Origin: Rouxiella sp. WC2420
Lineage (GTDB): Bacteria; Pseudomonadota; Gammaproteobacteria; Enterobacterales; Enterobacteriaceae
Direction: 5' to 3'
Assembly (NCBI RefSeq): GCF_041200025.1
Contig: NZ_CP165628.1
Location: 1,612,001-1,676,000 of the forward strand
Length of the DNA: 64,000 nucleotides
The position numbers and the translations under genes are program-made. Of the stretch, positions 9,333 through 19,130 are shown one piece after another (within the stretch, counting starts at the first letter, position 1; each line of letters opens with the position of its first letter). The notes under the pieces were generated by a model. The model worked only from the letters and a program-made list of their open reading frames with translations. It ran no database searches and had not been told where the DNA came from.

Positions 9333-10199
9333 TCAGGCTGCGGCTTCATCCTGATCGGCTTTTTGTTGGGATTTCAGCCAGGCGATCTCATCGATCCAGA
9401 TATCTGGATTAGTGGTTTCAAGGATCATCGGGATGTTGTCGAAACGTGGGTCGCGCATAATATAGCTGAATGCAGCTTTACCGATGTTACCTTCACCCAG
9501 GCTGTTGTGGCGGTCAACGCGGCTGTTGAATTCACTTTTCGCATCATTGAGATGCATGCCGCGCAGGTACTGGAACCCCACTACGTCAGACAGGTGTTTA
9601 AAAGTCTCTTCACAGGCGGCTTCGGTGCGCAAATCATAACCTGCTGCGAAAGCGTGACAGGTATCAATGCAGACACCGACGCGGCTTTTATCTTCTACGC
9701 CGTCAATAATTGCCGCCAAATGTTCGAAACGAAAGCCCAGATTGCTGCCCTGACCCGCAGTATTTTCAATCACGGCAGTTACGCCCTTGGTTTTATCCAA
9801 AGCAATATTGATTGACTCGGCAATCTTCGCCAGACATTTATCTTCATCGATTTGCATCAGGTGGCTGCCAGGATGGAAATTCAGCAGCGATAGTCCAAGC
9901 TGTTCACAACGCTGAAGTTCGTCGATAAACGCCTCGCGGGATTTCTCCAGCGCCTCTTCGACCGGGTGACCGAGGTTAATCAGATAGCTGTCGTGGGGCA
10001 GGATTTGATTACTGCGGTAACCGTATTTTTCACATGCCGTTTTAAAGCGTTCAATAACATCTTCTGCCAGAGGAGCTGCGCGCCATTGCCGTTGGTTCTT
10101 GGTGAATAGCGCAAATGCAGTCGCTTCCAGTTCATGTGCGCGCAAGACTGCCTGATCGACCCCGCCTGCTGCACTAACGTGTGCCCCTACAAATTTCAT
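9333..10199 (-). CDS. nfo: Endonuclease IV Nfo
   Basis: Nfo cleaves DNA 5' of abasic sites and removes damaged 3' ends in base-excision repair. The 288-residue protein is a Zn-dependent AP endonuclease of the xylose-isomerase-like TIM-barrel type. It starts [18 protein letters not shown] and has the metal-ligand segments [44 protein letters not shown] and ILETTNP. Length is close to E. coli Nfo (285). Its position before yeiH and yeiE matches the E. coli neighbourhood. Confidence 0.97.
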   Translation of the reverse strand: MKFVGAHVSAAGGVDQAVLRAHELEATAFALFTKNQRQWRAAPLAEDVIERFKTACEKYGYRSNQILPHDSYLINLGHPVEEALEKSREAFIDELQRCEQLGLSLLNFHPGSHLMQIDEDKCLAKIAESINIALDKTKGVTAVIENTAGQGSNLGFRFEHLAAIIDGVEDKSRVGVCIDTCHAFAAGYDLRTEAACEETFKHLSDVVGFQYLRGMHLNDAKSEFNSRVDRHNSLGEGNIGKAAFSYIMRDPRFDNIPMILETTNPDIWIDEIAWLKSQQKADQDEAAA

Positions 10200-10308
10200 A
10201 TTAACCCCTGCTGATTACATTCTGTTTTTCCGAATGATAGCTTCTTTATCGGCAGGTGGGCAGGCAATAAATGTTAAAAGTTCACGTAAACCTGACAGAT
10301 GAAGTGAC

Positions 10309-11418
10309 TTACAGTAGATGTTGTACCAGCAGGTTGATGCCTGCACCGCCGACAATCAGCCAGGCAAACAGCAGCCCGGCCAGCAGCAGTGGTTTCATGC
10401 CAGCGAGGCGCAACGCACTGAAATGCGTGGTTAATCCCAGCGCGGCCATCGCCATTGCCAGCAGGATAGTATCCAGCGTTAACAGACTATGCACCCAACT
10501 TGCCGGCAATAAGCCAAAGCTGTTGAACGCCGCCACGCCGATAAACCACAGCGCAAACCACGGAATGGTGATGCTCGACCACAGGCTTTTGCTTTGAGCG
10601 CTGCCACCAGCGTGCGCCTGACCCCGACTTTTCCAAAAACTTAGCATGAGTAGAAACGGTGCCAGCATCATCACGCGGATCATCTTGGCGATCACCGCCG
10701 CATTCTCAGCATCGGGCGAAACACCATGCCCGGCGGCGACCACCTGTGCGACCTCATGCAAGGTTGAACCGGTATAAATACCAAAGCGCGTGGCAGTGAT
10801 CTCCAGCAGATGATAGTGCTGATTTAACTGCCATAACCACGGATAAAAGAAGATGGCAATGGTGCCAAAAATCACTACCGTCGCCACCGCAACCGTGACT
10901 TTCTCGGCATCGGCTTTCAATACCGGCTCAGTCGCCATCACAGCGGCGGCACCGCAAATGCTGCTGCCCGCGCCTATCAGCATGCTGGTTTCGCTGTCGA
11001 GACCAAACACGCGTTTGCCAAGCCAGCAGGCCAGAAAAAAGGTGCTGCCAAGGGTCAATAAATCGATGACGATGCCGGATGCGCCAACGTCGGCAATTTG
11101 AGTGAAAGTCAGCTTGAAACCATAGAGAACAATACCCAGGCGCAGCAGTTTCTGCTTTGCCAGATTAACCCCCTCGGCGCACTGCGGGCGGGCTAGCGGG
11201 TAAACAGTATTGCCGATAATCATACCGACAACGATCGCCAGCGTTAGCGCGCTCATCCCCAGCGAAATCAGGAATTCGAAGTGGCTTAACCACAAAACCA
11301 GGCTAGTTATTGACCCGGTGAGAACTAAACCCGGTAAAAGACGTCCAAATGAATAGATCGGTTTATTCAGGTTACGTAATTTTGGTGCTCGATGTTGCTC
11401 TGAAAGGACGTGGCTCAT
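10309..11418 (-). CDS. yeiH: UPF0324 inner-membrane protein YeiH
   Basis: This is a polytopic membrane protein with about ten hydrophobic helices. Diagnostic stretches are GMIIGNTVYP, LGIVLYGFKLTFTQIADVG, LIGAGSSICGAAAVMATEP and GSTLHEVAQVVAAGHGVSPDAENAAVI. UPF0324 members have been linked to sulfonate or sulfur-compound export, but the role of YeiH itself is not settled. The ATG at 11418 was chosen over 11454 because AGGA lies 8-9 bases upstream. It encodes 369 residues, about 20 more than E. coli YeiH because of a longer N-terminus. It is divergent from yeiE, whose product is the likely regulator. Confidence 0.92.
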   Translation of the reverse strand: MSHVLSEQHRAPKLRNLNKPIYSFGRLLPGLVLTGSITSLVLWLSHFEFLISLGMSALTLAIVVGMIIGNTVYPLARPQCAEGVNLAKQKLLRLGIVLYGFKLTFTQIADVGASGIVIDLLTLGSTFFLACWLGKRVFGLDSETSMLIGAGSSICGAAAVMATEPVLKADAEKVTVAVATVVIFGTIAIFFYPWLWQLNQHYHLLEITATRFGIYTGSTLHEVAQVVAAGHGVSPDAENAAVIAKMIRVMMLAPFLLMLSFWKSRGQAHAGGSAQSKSLWSSITIPWFALWFIGVAAFNSFGLLPASWVHSLLTLDTILLAMAMAALGLTTHFSALRLAGMKPLLLAGLLFAWLIVGGAGINLLVQHLL

Positions 11419-11696
11419 GATGTAATCCTGCTTAGATTGCCTGGGAATAAGCATATCCAGCAGGGTTATAAATGTGAAATTGATTGTAATCCTATAACCA
11501 ATCGAAAAAACTGGTATAGAATAAGCATAACCCGGCGCAGATGGCTAATGCGGATGGAGCTATACTCAATAGTGAGACAAAAAGCGGGAGGAGCGGATTC
11601 GGCCAAGGGGCGCAGATAAGACGCTGAGCACTTTTTAATAATGAATCAACAAGTTATAGGCCAGCATTCAGGGCAGGTAACCGATATCGAGACTCT

Positions 11697-12569
11697 ATGC
11701 ATATTACACTGCGTCAACTGGAAGTTTTCTCCGAGGTGCTCAAAAGTGGGTCAACCACTCAGGCCTCTGTTGTTTTGTCTCTATCGCAATCGGCGGTCAG
11801 TGCAGCCTTGGCGGATATAGAAGGGCAGCTGGGAGTAAAACTGTTTGACCGCGTGGGTAAACGTTTGGTGATTAACGAGCACGGACGTCTGTTATACCCT
11901 AAGGCCTTGGCTCTGCTTGAGCAGGCCAGCGAAATAGAACGCTTGTTCAGCCATGACAGCGGCTCGCTGAAAATTGGTGCCAGCAGTACCATCGGTAACT
12001 ATATGTTGCCCGCGATGATAGCCGGTTACCGGCTGGATTTCCCCGATACCCCCCTCGAACTCAATGTGGGTAATACCGACGATGTGATTAATGCCGTGGC
12101 CGATTTTCGCGTTGATCTTGGGCTGATTGAAGGTCCGTGTCGTATGCCGGAGCTCATCACCCAGGCTTGGCTTGACGACGAGCTGGTCGTGTTTGCCGCG
12201 CCGGATAATCCCCTGGTCGGCAGGCAGGTTACTTTGGCAATGCTCACCGAAGCACCGTGGATCCTGCGCGAGCGTGGCTCAGGCACGCGCGAGGTGCTTG
12301 ATCACCAGCTGTTATCCCAGCTTGGCGATTTTAATCTGGTCATGGAGCTGGGTAATTCCGAAGCGATTAAACACGCGGTACGCCACGGTATTGGCATCAG
12401 CTGTCTTTCACGGCGGGTGATTGCCGAGCAGCTGCTTAGTGGTTCGCTGGTGGAAATCAGGCTTCCATTGCCGCCACTGGTGCGCAAGCTTTACCTGATT
12501 CACCATCGCCAAAAACATATCTCTAACGCGCTATCGCGTTTTCTGACCTACTGCAAAGAACTTTCCTGA
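11697..12569 (+). CDS. yeiE: LysR-type transcriptional regulator YeiE
   Basis: This 290-residue LysR regulator has an N-terminal winged helix-turn-helix (1-60; [28 protein letters not shown]) and a periplasmic-binding-like effector domain (about 90-290). The sequence is nearly co-linear with E. coli YeiE, including [22 protein letters not shown] and [28 protein letters not shown]. It is transcribed divergently from yeiH, with a 278-base intergenic region that contains ATAACCA...TGGTATA half-sites near 11500. Work in other enteric bacteria links YeiE to sulfite and motility responses. Confidence 0.95.
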   Translation: MHITLRQLEVFSEVLKSGSTTQASVVLSLSQSAVSAALADIEGQLGVKLFDRVGKRLVINEHGRLLYPKALALLEQASEIERLFSHDSGSLKIGASSTIGNYMLPAMIAGYRLDFPDTPLELNVGNTDDVINAVADFRVDLGLIEGPCRMPELITQAWLDDELVVFAAPDNPLVGRQVTLAMLTEAPWILRERGSGTREVLDHQLLSQLGDFNLVMELGNSEAIKHAVRHGIGISCLSRRVIAEQLLSGSLVEIRLPLPPLVRKLYLIHHRQKHISNALSRFLTYCKELS

Positions 12570-12763
12570 TGGTAAATTCATTATTTTTCATTATGCAGAA
12601 GCGTCTTTGCGCGCCGCTGCATCGTGAAAGGTATTGGGTCTCCTAATAATCCACAGTCGATTATGAAGCATTCTTATGTCCTCGTGTTCCTGCTACTCAG
12701 CACGGCGGTTTTTGTTACAATCCGCGGCTAAAATTACTCACGACGAGCAGAAATAGGGCAAAG

Positions 12764-14245
12764 ATGGCTCAAAAGCATACAAAAAATCAGCAGGTGGCTG
12801 CGACGCCTACACTGCGACGAGAGCTGAAAGCGCGTCACTTAACCATGATTGCCATTGGTGGCTCTATCGGAACCGGCCTGTTTGTGGCTTCTGGTGCAAC
12901 CGTTTCTCAGGCAGGCCCGGGTGGGGCACTGCTTTCCTACGCAATAATTGGTTTGATGGTTTACTTCCTGATGACCAGCCTCGGCGAATTGGCCGCTTAC
13001 ATGCCGGTTGCCGGTTCTTTCTCCACTTACGGTGCGAAATATGTTGAAGAGGGCTTTGGCTTCGCGCTGGGTTGGAACTATTGGTACAACTGGGCGGTGA
13101 CCATTGCCGTTGAGCTGGTTGCCTCGCAGCTGGTGATGAATTACTGGTTCCCGCACACTCCCGGCTGGATCTGGAGCGCGCTGTTCTTGGGGATTATCTT
13201 CCTGCTGAATTACATTTCTGTTCGCGGTTTTGGCGAAGCAGAATACTGGTTCTCGCTGATTAAAGTGTTGACCGTTATTGTCTTTATCGTCGTTGGCGTA
13301 TTGATGATTTTCGGCATCATGAAGGGTGGCGAACACGCTGGTTGGCAAAACTGGACCATCGGCGATGCGCCGTTTGCCGGAGGATTTGCCTCGATGATTG
13401 GCGTGGCGATGATAGCCGGATTCTCATTCCAGGGAACCGAGCTTATCGGCGTTGCGGCGGGCGAATCAGAAGATCCGGGCAAGAATATTCCACGCGCGGT
13501 GCGTCAGGTGTTTTGGCGTATTCTGCTGTTCTATGTGCTGGCAATTCTGGTCATCAGCCTGATCATTCCTTATACCGATCCAAGCCTGCTGCGTAACGAC
13601 GTCAAAGATATCGGCGTAAGTCCGTTTACGCTGGTATTCCGCAATGCTGGCCTGCTGTCGGCGGCGGCGGTAATGAATGCGGTGATTCTCACTGCGGTGC
13701 TGTCAGCCGGTAACTCCGGGATGTATGCCTCAACCCGCATGCTATACAACCTTGCTACCGAAGGCAAAGCACCGCGCATGTTCGCCAAACTGTCGAAAGG
13801 CGGTGTGCCGCGTAATGCGCTGTATGCCACCACGGTAATTGCGGCGCTGTGCTTCTTCAGTTCGATGTACGGCAACCAGTCCGTATATATGTGGTTGTTG
13901 AATACTTCGGGTATGACCGGATTTATTGCCTGGCTGGGTATTGCGATTAGCCACTACCGATTCCGTCGTGGCTATGTGGCGCAAGGGCGTGACCTCGACG
14001 TGCTGCCCTATAAATCGAGCCTGTTCCCGCTGGGGCCAATCTTTGCCTTCATACTGTGTATGATCATCACGTTGGGTCAGAACTATCAGGCATTCCTGGC
14101 TGATAAAATCGACTGGTACGGCGTGGCGGCAACCTACATCGGTATTCCACTGTTCCTGATTATCTGGTTTGGTTACAAACTGACCCAAGGCACCAAGTTC
14201 ATCAAGTATCAAGAAATGGAATTTCCTGAAGTAGAAAAGAAATAA
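12764..14245 (+). CDS. lysP: Lysine-specific permease LysP
   Basis: LysP is a proton-driven L-lysine importer of the amino acid-polyamine-organocation family. The 493-residue protein has twelve hydrophobic segments. It opens with LRRELKARHLTMIAIGGSIGTGLFVASGA, the APC helix-1 signature with the unwound GSIGTG substrate loop, and has GFSFQGTELIGVAAGESEDP after helix 6. In E. coli LysP also senses lysine for CadC. An AGGG ribosome site precedes the ATG and a good -10-like TACAAT lies about 45 bases upstream. Gene order yeiE-lysP matches E. coli. Confidence 0.96.
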   Translation: MAQKHTKNQQVAATPTLRRELKARHLTMIAIGGSIGTGLFVASGATVSQAGPGGALLSYAIIGLMVYFLMTSLGELAAYMPVAGSFSTYGAKYVEEGFGFALGWNYWYNWAVTIAVELVASQLVMNYWFPHTPGWIWSALFLGIIFLLNYISVRGFGEAEYWFSLIKVLTVIVFIVVGVLMIFGIMKGGEHAGWQNWTIGDAPFAGGFASMIGVAMIAGFSFQGTELIGVAAGESEDPGKNIPRAVRQVFWRILLFYVLAILVISLIIPYTDPSLLRNDVKDIGVSPFTLVFRNAGLLSAAAVMNAVILTAVLSAGNSGMYASTRMLYNLATEGKAPRMFAKLSKGGVPRNALYATTVIAALCFFSSMYGNQSVYMWLLNTSGMTGFIAWLGIAISHYRFRRGYVAQGRDLDVLPYKSSLFPLGPIFAFILCMIITLGQNYQAFLADKIDWYGVAATYIGIPLFLIIWFGYKLTQGTKFIKYQEMEFPEVEKK

Positions 14246-14258
14246 TCTGTGCTTAACG

Positions 14259-14284
14259 CTTTCCCCGCGACTGTGCGGGGAAAG
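14259..14284 (+). terminator. Hairpin after lysP
   Basis: A perfect 10-bp stem, CTTTCCCCGC/GCGGGGAAAG, with a six-base loop starts 14 bases after the lysP stop. No clean T tract follows, so termination may be partial. Confidence 0.6.
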
Positions 14285-14377
14285 AATTTCCTCTTACAAC
14301 ACGCTTTGTTACTCCTTGATTGTCACTTTTACCTTTTTTGGTTAATCCAAACGAGGCGGCTCAGGTTATGCTGGATT

Positions 14378-14396
14378 GATAATAGTTATCGTTTAT
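14378..14396. promoter_or_regulatory. Fur box upstream of the FecCD-type ABC genes
   Basis: GATAATAGTTATCGTTTAT matches the 19-bp Fur consensus GATAATGATAATCATTATC in most positions, with the typical alternating GATAAT/ATTATC elements. It lies 68 bases before the permease ATG, a normal operator position, and implies iron repression. Confidence 0.8.
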
Positions 14397-14463
14397 ATTA
14401 CTGTTACAGACCTTACTTTGCCTTTTTTAGCCACGCCGTGCCAAGCGAGAAATAAGTGTAATC

Positions 14464-15561
14464 ATGAGTGCTACAACCGATCCCCTTTTCAATTCAGCCA
14501 GTCAGCCGAGTGAAGCCGGTGCCGATGGCAGCGTGATGGGCCGTTATAAATCCATCCTGCGCCGTCGCCTTTCAATGATGCTGGTGCTGGTCATCGCGAT
14601 TTTTGCTTCTCTGGTGCTTGATTTCGTCATGGGTCCTGCCGGTTTATCGCTGGATACACTGTGGCAAACGATTTTCCATGCTCAGGCTGCCGATGCCGGA
14701 ACCCGCGTCATCGTCTGGGATATCCGCATGCCGTATGCATTGATGGCGGTGGTAGTGGGAATGTCGCTGGGACTTGCCGGTGCCGAAATGCAGACAATCC
14801 TCAATAACCCGTTGGCTAGCCCATTTACCCTTGGCGTGTCTTCTGCCGCCGCGTTTGGTGCCGCGCTGGCTATCGTGCTGAATATTGGTATTCCGGGAAT
14901 TCCCGATCAGTGGTTTATCTCGGCGAACGCCTTTATCTTTGCGCTACTCGCGGCGCTGATGCTGGACGGCATCACCCGCTGGACGCAGGTTGCCAGTTCC
15001 GGCGTGGTGCTGTTTGGTATCGCACTGGTGTTTACCTTCAATGCGCTGGTCTCGCTGATGCAGTTTATTGCCTCCGAAGACACATTGCAGGGGCTGGTTT
15101 TCTGGACCATGGGCAGCCTGGCGCGTGCGAGCTGGGTTAAACTCGCGGTGATGGCCGCGGCTTTTGTTATCCTGCTGCCACTGTCGATGAAAAGTTCCTG
15201 GAAACTCACCGCGCTACGTTTGGGTGAGGATCGTGCAGTAAGTTTTGGTATTGACGTGCGTCGCCTGCGTCTTGGCACACTGCTGCGCATTAGCATTTTG
15301 TCTGCACTGGCGGTGGCGTTTGTCGGGCCTATCGGCTTTATCGGATTGGTTGCACCGCACATTGCACGCATGATGTTTGGCGAAGATCACCGTTTCTATT
15401 TGCCTGCCAGCGCGTTGATTGGCGCTCTGGTGCTGTCTTTGGCTTCGGTCGCCTCTAAAAATCTGGTGCCCGGCGTGATAATTCCAGTCGGCATCGTGAC
15501 TTCTCTGGTAGGCGTGCCGTTTTTCCTGAGCATTATTTTGCGCCATAGGGGAACAGTATGA
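14464..15561 (+). CDS. FecCD-family ferric-siderophore ABC permease
   Basis: This 365-residue inner-membrane protein has eight to ten hydrophobic helices. The FecCD/BtuC family signature is clear: VVGMSLGLAGAEMQTILNNPLASPFTLGVSSAAAFGAA in the first half and FVGPIGFIGLVAPHIARMMFGEDHR near 290, the latter being the ATPase-coupling loop. Family members import ferric siderophores, haem or vitamin B12 with a periplasmic binding protein. The Fur box upstream points to iron. It overlaps the ATPase gene by four bases. Only one permease gene is present, so the channel would be a homodimer. No binding-protein gene adjoins it. Confidence 0.88.
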   Translation: MSATTDPLFNSASQPSEAGADGSVMGRYKSILRRRLSMMLVLVIAIFASLVLDFVMGPAGLSLDTLWQTIFHAQAADAGTRVIVWDIRMPYALMAVVVGMSLGLAGAEMQTILNNPLASPFTLGVSSAAAFGAALAIVLNIGIPGIPDQWFISANAFIFALLAALMLDGITRWTQVASSGVVLFGIALVFTFNALVSLMQFIASEDTLQGLVFWTMGSLARASWVKLAVMAAAFVILLPLSMKSSWKLTALRLGEDRAVSFGIDVRRLRLGTLLRISILSALAVAFVGPIGFIGLVAPHIARMMFGEDHRFYLPASALIGALVLSLASVASKNLVPGVIIPVGIVTSLVGVPFFLSIILRHRGTV

Positions 15562-16391
15562 GCCTAACGCTGGCAAAACAGGCGGTTAACGTGCTCAGCG
15601 GCACGCAGGGATTACAAATTCGTGATTTTACCGCCGGATATCCCAAGCGGGCGGTGATCCGCGACTTGCAGGTGCCTAAACTGCCGCGTGGAGAGATAAC
15701 CGTACTGCTTGGACCCAACGGCAGCGGTAAATCTACTTTGCTACGCGCGCTGGCGGGTTTGAACAAGGCGCAGGGCGAGATTATTCTCGACGGTCACGAC
15801 CTGATGAAAATGCCCTTCGCCAAACGTGCCGAGCAGGTAGTTTATTTGCCACAGTCGCTGCCTGCGGGCGTGCATCTACACGTGTTGGAGTCGATTATCG
15901 TCGCCCAGCGCGCGTCTGGTGGGCAGGCCCATCAGGCACAAACTACCGACAAGGTGATGGAACTGCTGCGGCTGCTGGGAATTGAGCATTTGGCGTTGCG
16001 CTATCTAGATCAACTCTCCGGTGGCCAAAAACAGCTGGTGGGATTGGCACAGTCACTGATCCGCCAACCTTCACTCCTGTTGCTCGACGAACCCTTAAGC
16101 GCGCTGGATCTTAACTATCAGTTTCACGTTATGGACCTGGTGCGCCGCGAAACTCGTAAGCGAAATATCATTACCGTTGTGGTGGTGCATGATATCAATA
16201 TCGCGCTGCGTCACGGCGATAACGTATTGATGCTGAAAGACGGTCAGCTAATTGCCGACGGTAAACCGGAAGAGGTAATTACAGCAGAAAGCCTGGCCAG
16301 GGTTTACGGCGTAAAAGGGCGTATCGAGCGCTGTTCGCAGGGAACTCCGCAGATTCTGATCGATGGTCTGGTTAATACGCCAACTATCTAA
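15558..16391 (+). CDS. ABC transporter ATP-binding protein, FecE/FepC type
   Basis: This 277-residue cytoplasmic ATPase powers the FecCD-type permease encoded just before it. Walker A is LGPNGSGKST (about residue 51), the signature is QLSGGQKQL, Walker B is LLLLDEPLSALD and the switch His is VVVVHDINIAL. The ATG overlaps the permease stop as ATGA. The operon ends at a strong bidirectional terminator. Substrate is inferred from the Fur box and permease family as a ferric siderophore. Confidence 0.9.
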   Translation: MSLTLAKQAVNVLSGTQGLQIRDFTAGYPKRAVIRDLQVPKLPRGEITVLLGPNGSGKSTLLRALAGLNKAQGEIILDGHDLMKMPFAKRAEQVVYLPQSLPAGVHLHVLESIIVAQRASGGQAHQAQTTDKVMELLRLLGIEHLALRYLDQLSGGQKQLVGLAQSLIRQPSLLLLDEPLSALDLNYQFHVMDLVRRETRKRNIITVVVVHDINIALRHGDNVLMLKDGQLIADGKPEEVITAESLARVYGVKGRIERCSQGTPQILIDGLVNTPTI

Positions 16392-16406
16392 CGGAAAACG
16401 TAATGT

Positions 16407-16442
16407 AAAAAGCCGTCCCGATAAAATCGCAGACGGCTTTTT
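16407..16442. terminator. Bidirectional terminator between the siderophore ATPase gene and puuD
   Basis: The stem AAAAAGCCGTC/GACGGCTTTTT is a perfect 11-bp match with a 14-base loop. A residues on one arm and T residues on the other allow use by both convergent genes. Confidence 0.9.
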
Positions 16443-16477
16443 CTATTTTCTGCCCTGCAAAATCGCAAGGCAGCACG

Positions 16478-17287
16478 TTATTCCTGCAATAAATCATGGC
16501 GGATTCGACAAGCGCTGATAAACGCATCGAACAGCTGCTTTGAGACAGGATCCGTCAGGCTGTGCCACTCTGGGTGCCACTGTACGCCGAGCGCAAAAGG
16601 GTGATTGCGCACGCTTACCGCCTCGACCAGATTATCCGGCGCGACCGCTTCAACTGTCAGCACCGAGCTTAAGCGCCTTGCCCCCTGACCATGCAAGGAA
16701 TTCACCTCAAAGCGTTGATATTCTGGCAGTAACTCCGCTAAAAGGCCACCCGGCTGGATCTCGACCGGATGCACTAAATCATACTGATTGTCATGCGGCA
16801 GGGCAGTATCTTCGCGGTGATCCATATAACCTGGCTGCTCGTGGACCTTGCGATAAAGCGTGCCGCCCGTAGCGACAACCAGTTCCTGCATACCCCGACA
16901 GGCGGCAAACAGCGGGATGCCTTTTTCAAGCGTCGCTTTAATCAGCGCGATGCTGAGCTTGTCCCGCCCCGGATCGGCCAGTTCCTCAACGCCTTCTTCG
17001 CCATACTGTTGTGGCTCGACATTGCTCGGGCTGCCAGTGAGAAAGATGCCATCGAGGCGAGCGAGGATACTGTCGATAGCGCCTTCGCGGGAAGCCAGTT
17101 CATGAGGCAGGGCAATGGGCAGGCCATTGGCGTGAAAAATGGCTTCGAGATACTTTTCGTGCACAGTTAACGCAGGATTTTCATCGATAATGTTTTCGCA
17201 CATCACTACGCCGATGACCGGGCGATAGTCGGAAGGCTCGTGATCCTGGGATTGAATAAGTTCTAAAGTGGAAGATTTATTGTCCAT
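16478..17287 (-). CDS. puuD: Gamma-glutamyl-gamma-aminobutyrate hydrolase PuuD
   Basis: PuuD frees GABA and glutamate from gamma-glutamyl-GABA in the glutamylated putrescine pathway. The 269-residue protein is a class I glutamine amidotransferase-like hydrolase. The nucleophile is in FAACRGMQELVVATGG and the His/Glu pair is in LGVQWHPEWHS. PVIGVVMCENI and LTGSPSNVEPQQYGE match E. coli PuuD. The ATG at 17287, with GAGGCGG upstream, was preferred to an in-frame start at 17371, which would add 28 residues absent in the family. It is divergent from puuA. Confidence 0.93.
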   Translation of the reverse strand: MDNKSSTLELIQSQDHEPSDYRPVIGVVMCENIIDENPALTVHEKYLEAIFHANGLPIALPHELASREGAIDSILARLDGIFLTGSPSNVEPQQYGEEGVEELADPGRDKLSIALIKATLEKGIPLFAACRGMQELVVATGGTLYRKVHEQPGYMDHREDTALPHDNQYDLVHPVEIQPGGLLAELLPEYQRFEVNSLHGQGARRLSSVLTVEAVAPDNLVEAVSVRNHPFALGVQWHPEWHSLTDPVSKQLFDAFISACRIRHDLLQE

Positions 17288-17696
17288 TTTACCGCCTCGT
17301 TGAGTGATTAAAATGATGACAGCCCTCCCATTGTTCTGCGTACGTCCAACAAAAGTGACTTCGCGTGCCAATGTTCAAAGTTTTTTAATTAAGCAGATCT
17401 ACCAATCTAACAGCCTGTTGATGCTTTTTCAAACTGCGGCGCTAATCGTGAGTTTAAGCGCCAATGCCAATATTTCGCGCGAAGGTTTTTTAAAACCAAT
17501 GTTTCGGAAACTTCTGCATAGTCTATATTTATAGAGTATTTACACTTATATCAGCAGATTTCACCTTATTTTTATCAACTATCTGGCACTTTAATTTACG
17601 GGAATAACGCAATTGAACAGAGCAAATTAACGTTGGCGCGCCTTACCATGAGGGTAATGCGGTAGACGTCATCCAAAGGATAACGGCGGAAATTTT
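17288..17696. other. Divergent puuD/puuA promoter region
   Basis: These 409 bases must hold promoters for puuD and puuA. A TATATT -10-like element sits near 17525. I did not find a convincing copy of the E. coli PuuR operator, and no gene is visible. Confidence 0.55.
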
Positions 17697-19130
17697 ATGC
17701 AAGCAATTGATCTGATAACTAATAACATCGAAGTTGACAGCTTCGCTATCCCGGGCGAAGAAGAGCGAAGTAGCGCGTTCCAGGATGAAATTACTCATTA
17801 CCTGGAACGTCACCCACTGACCCAGCATGTTGATGTCCTTCTTACAGATTTAAACGGCAGTTTTCGCGGTAAACGCATCCCACTTTCAGCCCTGCGTAAA
17901 ATTGAAAAAGGCTGCTATTTCCCCGCCTCCGTCTTCGCCATGGATATTTTAGGCAACGTGGTTGAAGAGGCCGGACTTGGGCAGGAATTAGGCGAGCCAG
18001 ACAGAATTTGCCTCCCCGTTCCCGGCACGCTGACCCCTTCAGCCAACGATCCTGAAAATATCGGTCAACTGTTGCTGACCATGCTTGACGAAGATGGCAC
18101 TCCCTTTGACGTTGAACCTCGCAATGTGCTGAACCATATCTGGCAGACATTGCGCCAGCGGGGCCTGTTCCCGGTGATAGCGGTAGAGTTGGAGTTTTAT
18201 CTGCTCGATAGGCAGCGTGATGCCGATGGCGCGCTTCAGCCGCCTTGTACACCAGGTACGCAAGAGCGAAATGTACAGAATCAGGTTTATTCTCTCGACA
18301 ATCTCGACCATTTCTCTGACGTACTCAGCGACATTGACCGACTGGCTCATCTGCAGGGTTTACCGGCTGATGGCGCAGTGGCGGAATCCTCGCCAGGTCA
18401 ATTCGAGATCAATTTGCATCACACAGAAAATATTCTTGGCGCCTGCGATCATGCGCTGACGCTGAAAAGACTGGTTCGCCTGGTGGCTGAAAATCACCAG
18501 ATGGACGCCACATTTATGGCCAAGCCTTATGACGATTATGCCGGTAGCGGCATGCACATTCACGTCAGCATGCTTGATGACAACGGCAAAAATCTGTTTT
18601 CCAATGAGCAGGGTGAAGATTCCGCATTGATGAAAAGAGCGCTGGCGGGAATGATTGCCATGATGCCGGCATCAATGGCGATACTGGCACCGAACATCAA
18701 CGCTTACCGTCGCTTCCAGCCGGGAATGTATGTTCCGACTCAGGCGTCATGGGGCCACAACAACCGTACCGTTGCGCTGCGCGTTCCGTGCAGCGATGCG
18801 AAGAATCATCGCGTGGAATACCGCGTTGCAGGCGCTGATGCCAACCCTTATCTGGTGGTCGCTACCGTGTTGGCCGGGGTATTGTTTGGCCTTGATAACA
18901 TTCTGCCGCTGCCTGAGCCGGTCACCGGTAATGGTCTGGAGCAGGAAGGGATCCCGTTACCCATTCGCCAAAGTGATGCGCTTTATGAGTTTGAGCAACA
19001 AACCGAGTTGAAAAAATATCTCGGTGAACGTTTTAGCCACGTCTACCACAGCTGTAAATCTGACGAACTATTACAGTTCGAGCGCCGAGTGACTGAAACC
19101 GAGATCGACTGGATGCTGAGAAATGCCTGA
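17697..19130 (+). CDS. puuA: Gamma-glutamylputrescine synthetase PuuA
   Basis: PuuA ligates glutamate to putrescine using ATP, the first step of the gamma-glutamylated putrescine degradation pathway. The 477-residue protein is a glutamine-synthetase homologue: VDVLLTDLNGSFRGKR at the N-terminus, the metal/glutamate segment AVELEFYLLDRQRD, PGQFEINLHHT, AGSGMHIHVSM, and the ATP-site arginines in NNRTVALRVP and VEYRVAGADANPYL. It aligns along its length with E. coli PuuA (472). It is divergent from puuD and followed by puuP on the same strand. Confidence 0.95.
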   Translation: MQAIDLITNNIEVDSFAIPGEEERSSAFQDEITHYLERHPLTQHVDVLLTDLNGSFRGKRIPLSALRKIEKGCYFPASVFAMDILGNVVEEAGLGQELGEPDRICLPVPGTLTPSANDPENIGQLLLTMLDEDGTPFDVEPRNVLNHIWQTLRQRGLFPVIAVELEFYLLDRQRDADGALQPPCTPGTQERNVQNQVYSLDNLDHFSDVLSDIDRLAHLQGLPADGAVAESSPGQFEINLHHTENILGACDHALTLKRLVRLVAENHQMDATFMAKPYDDYAGSGMHIHVSMLDDNGKNLFSNEQGEDSALMKRALAGMIAMMPASMAILAPNINAYRRFQPGMYVPTQASWGHNNRTVALRVPCSDAKNHRVEYRVAGADANPYLVVATVLAGVLFGLDNILPLPEPVTGNGLEQEGIPLPIRQSDALYEFEQQTELKKYLGERFSHVYHSCKSDELLQFERRVTETEIDWMLRNA

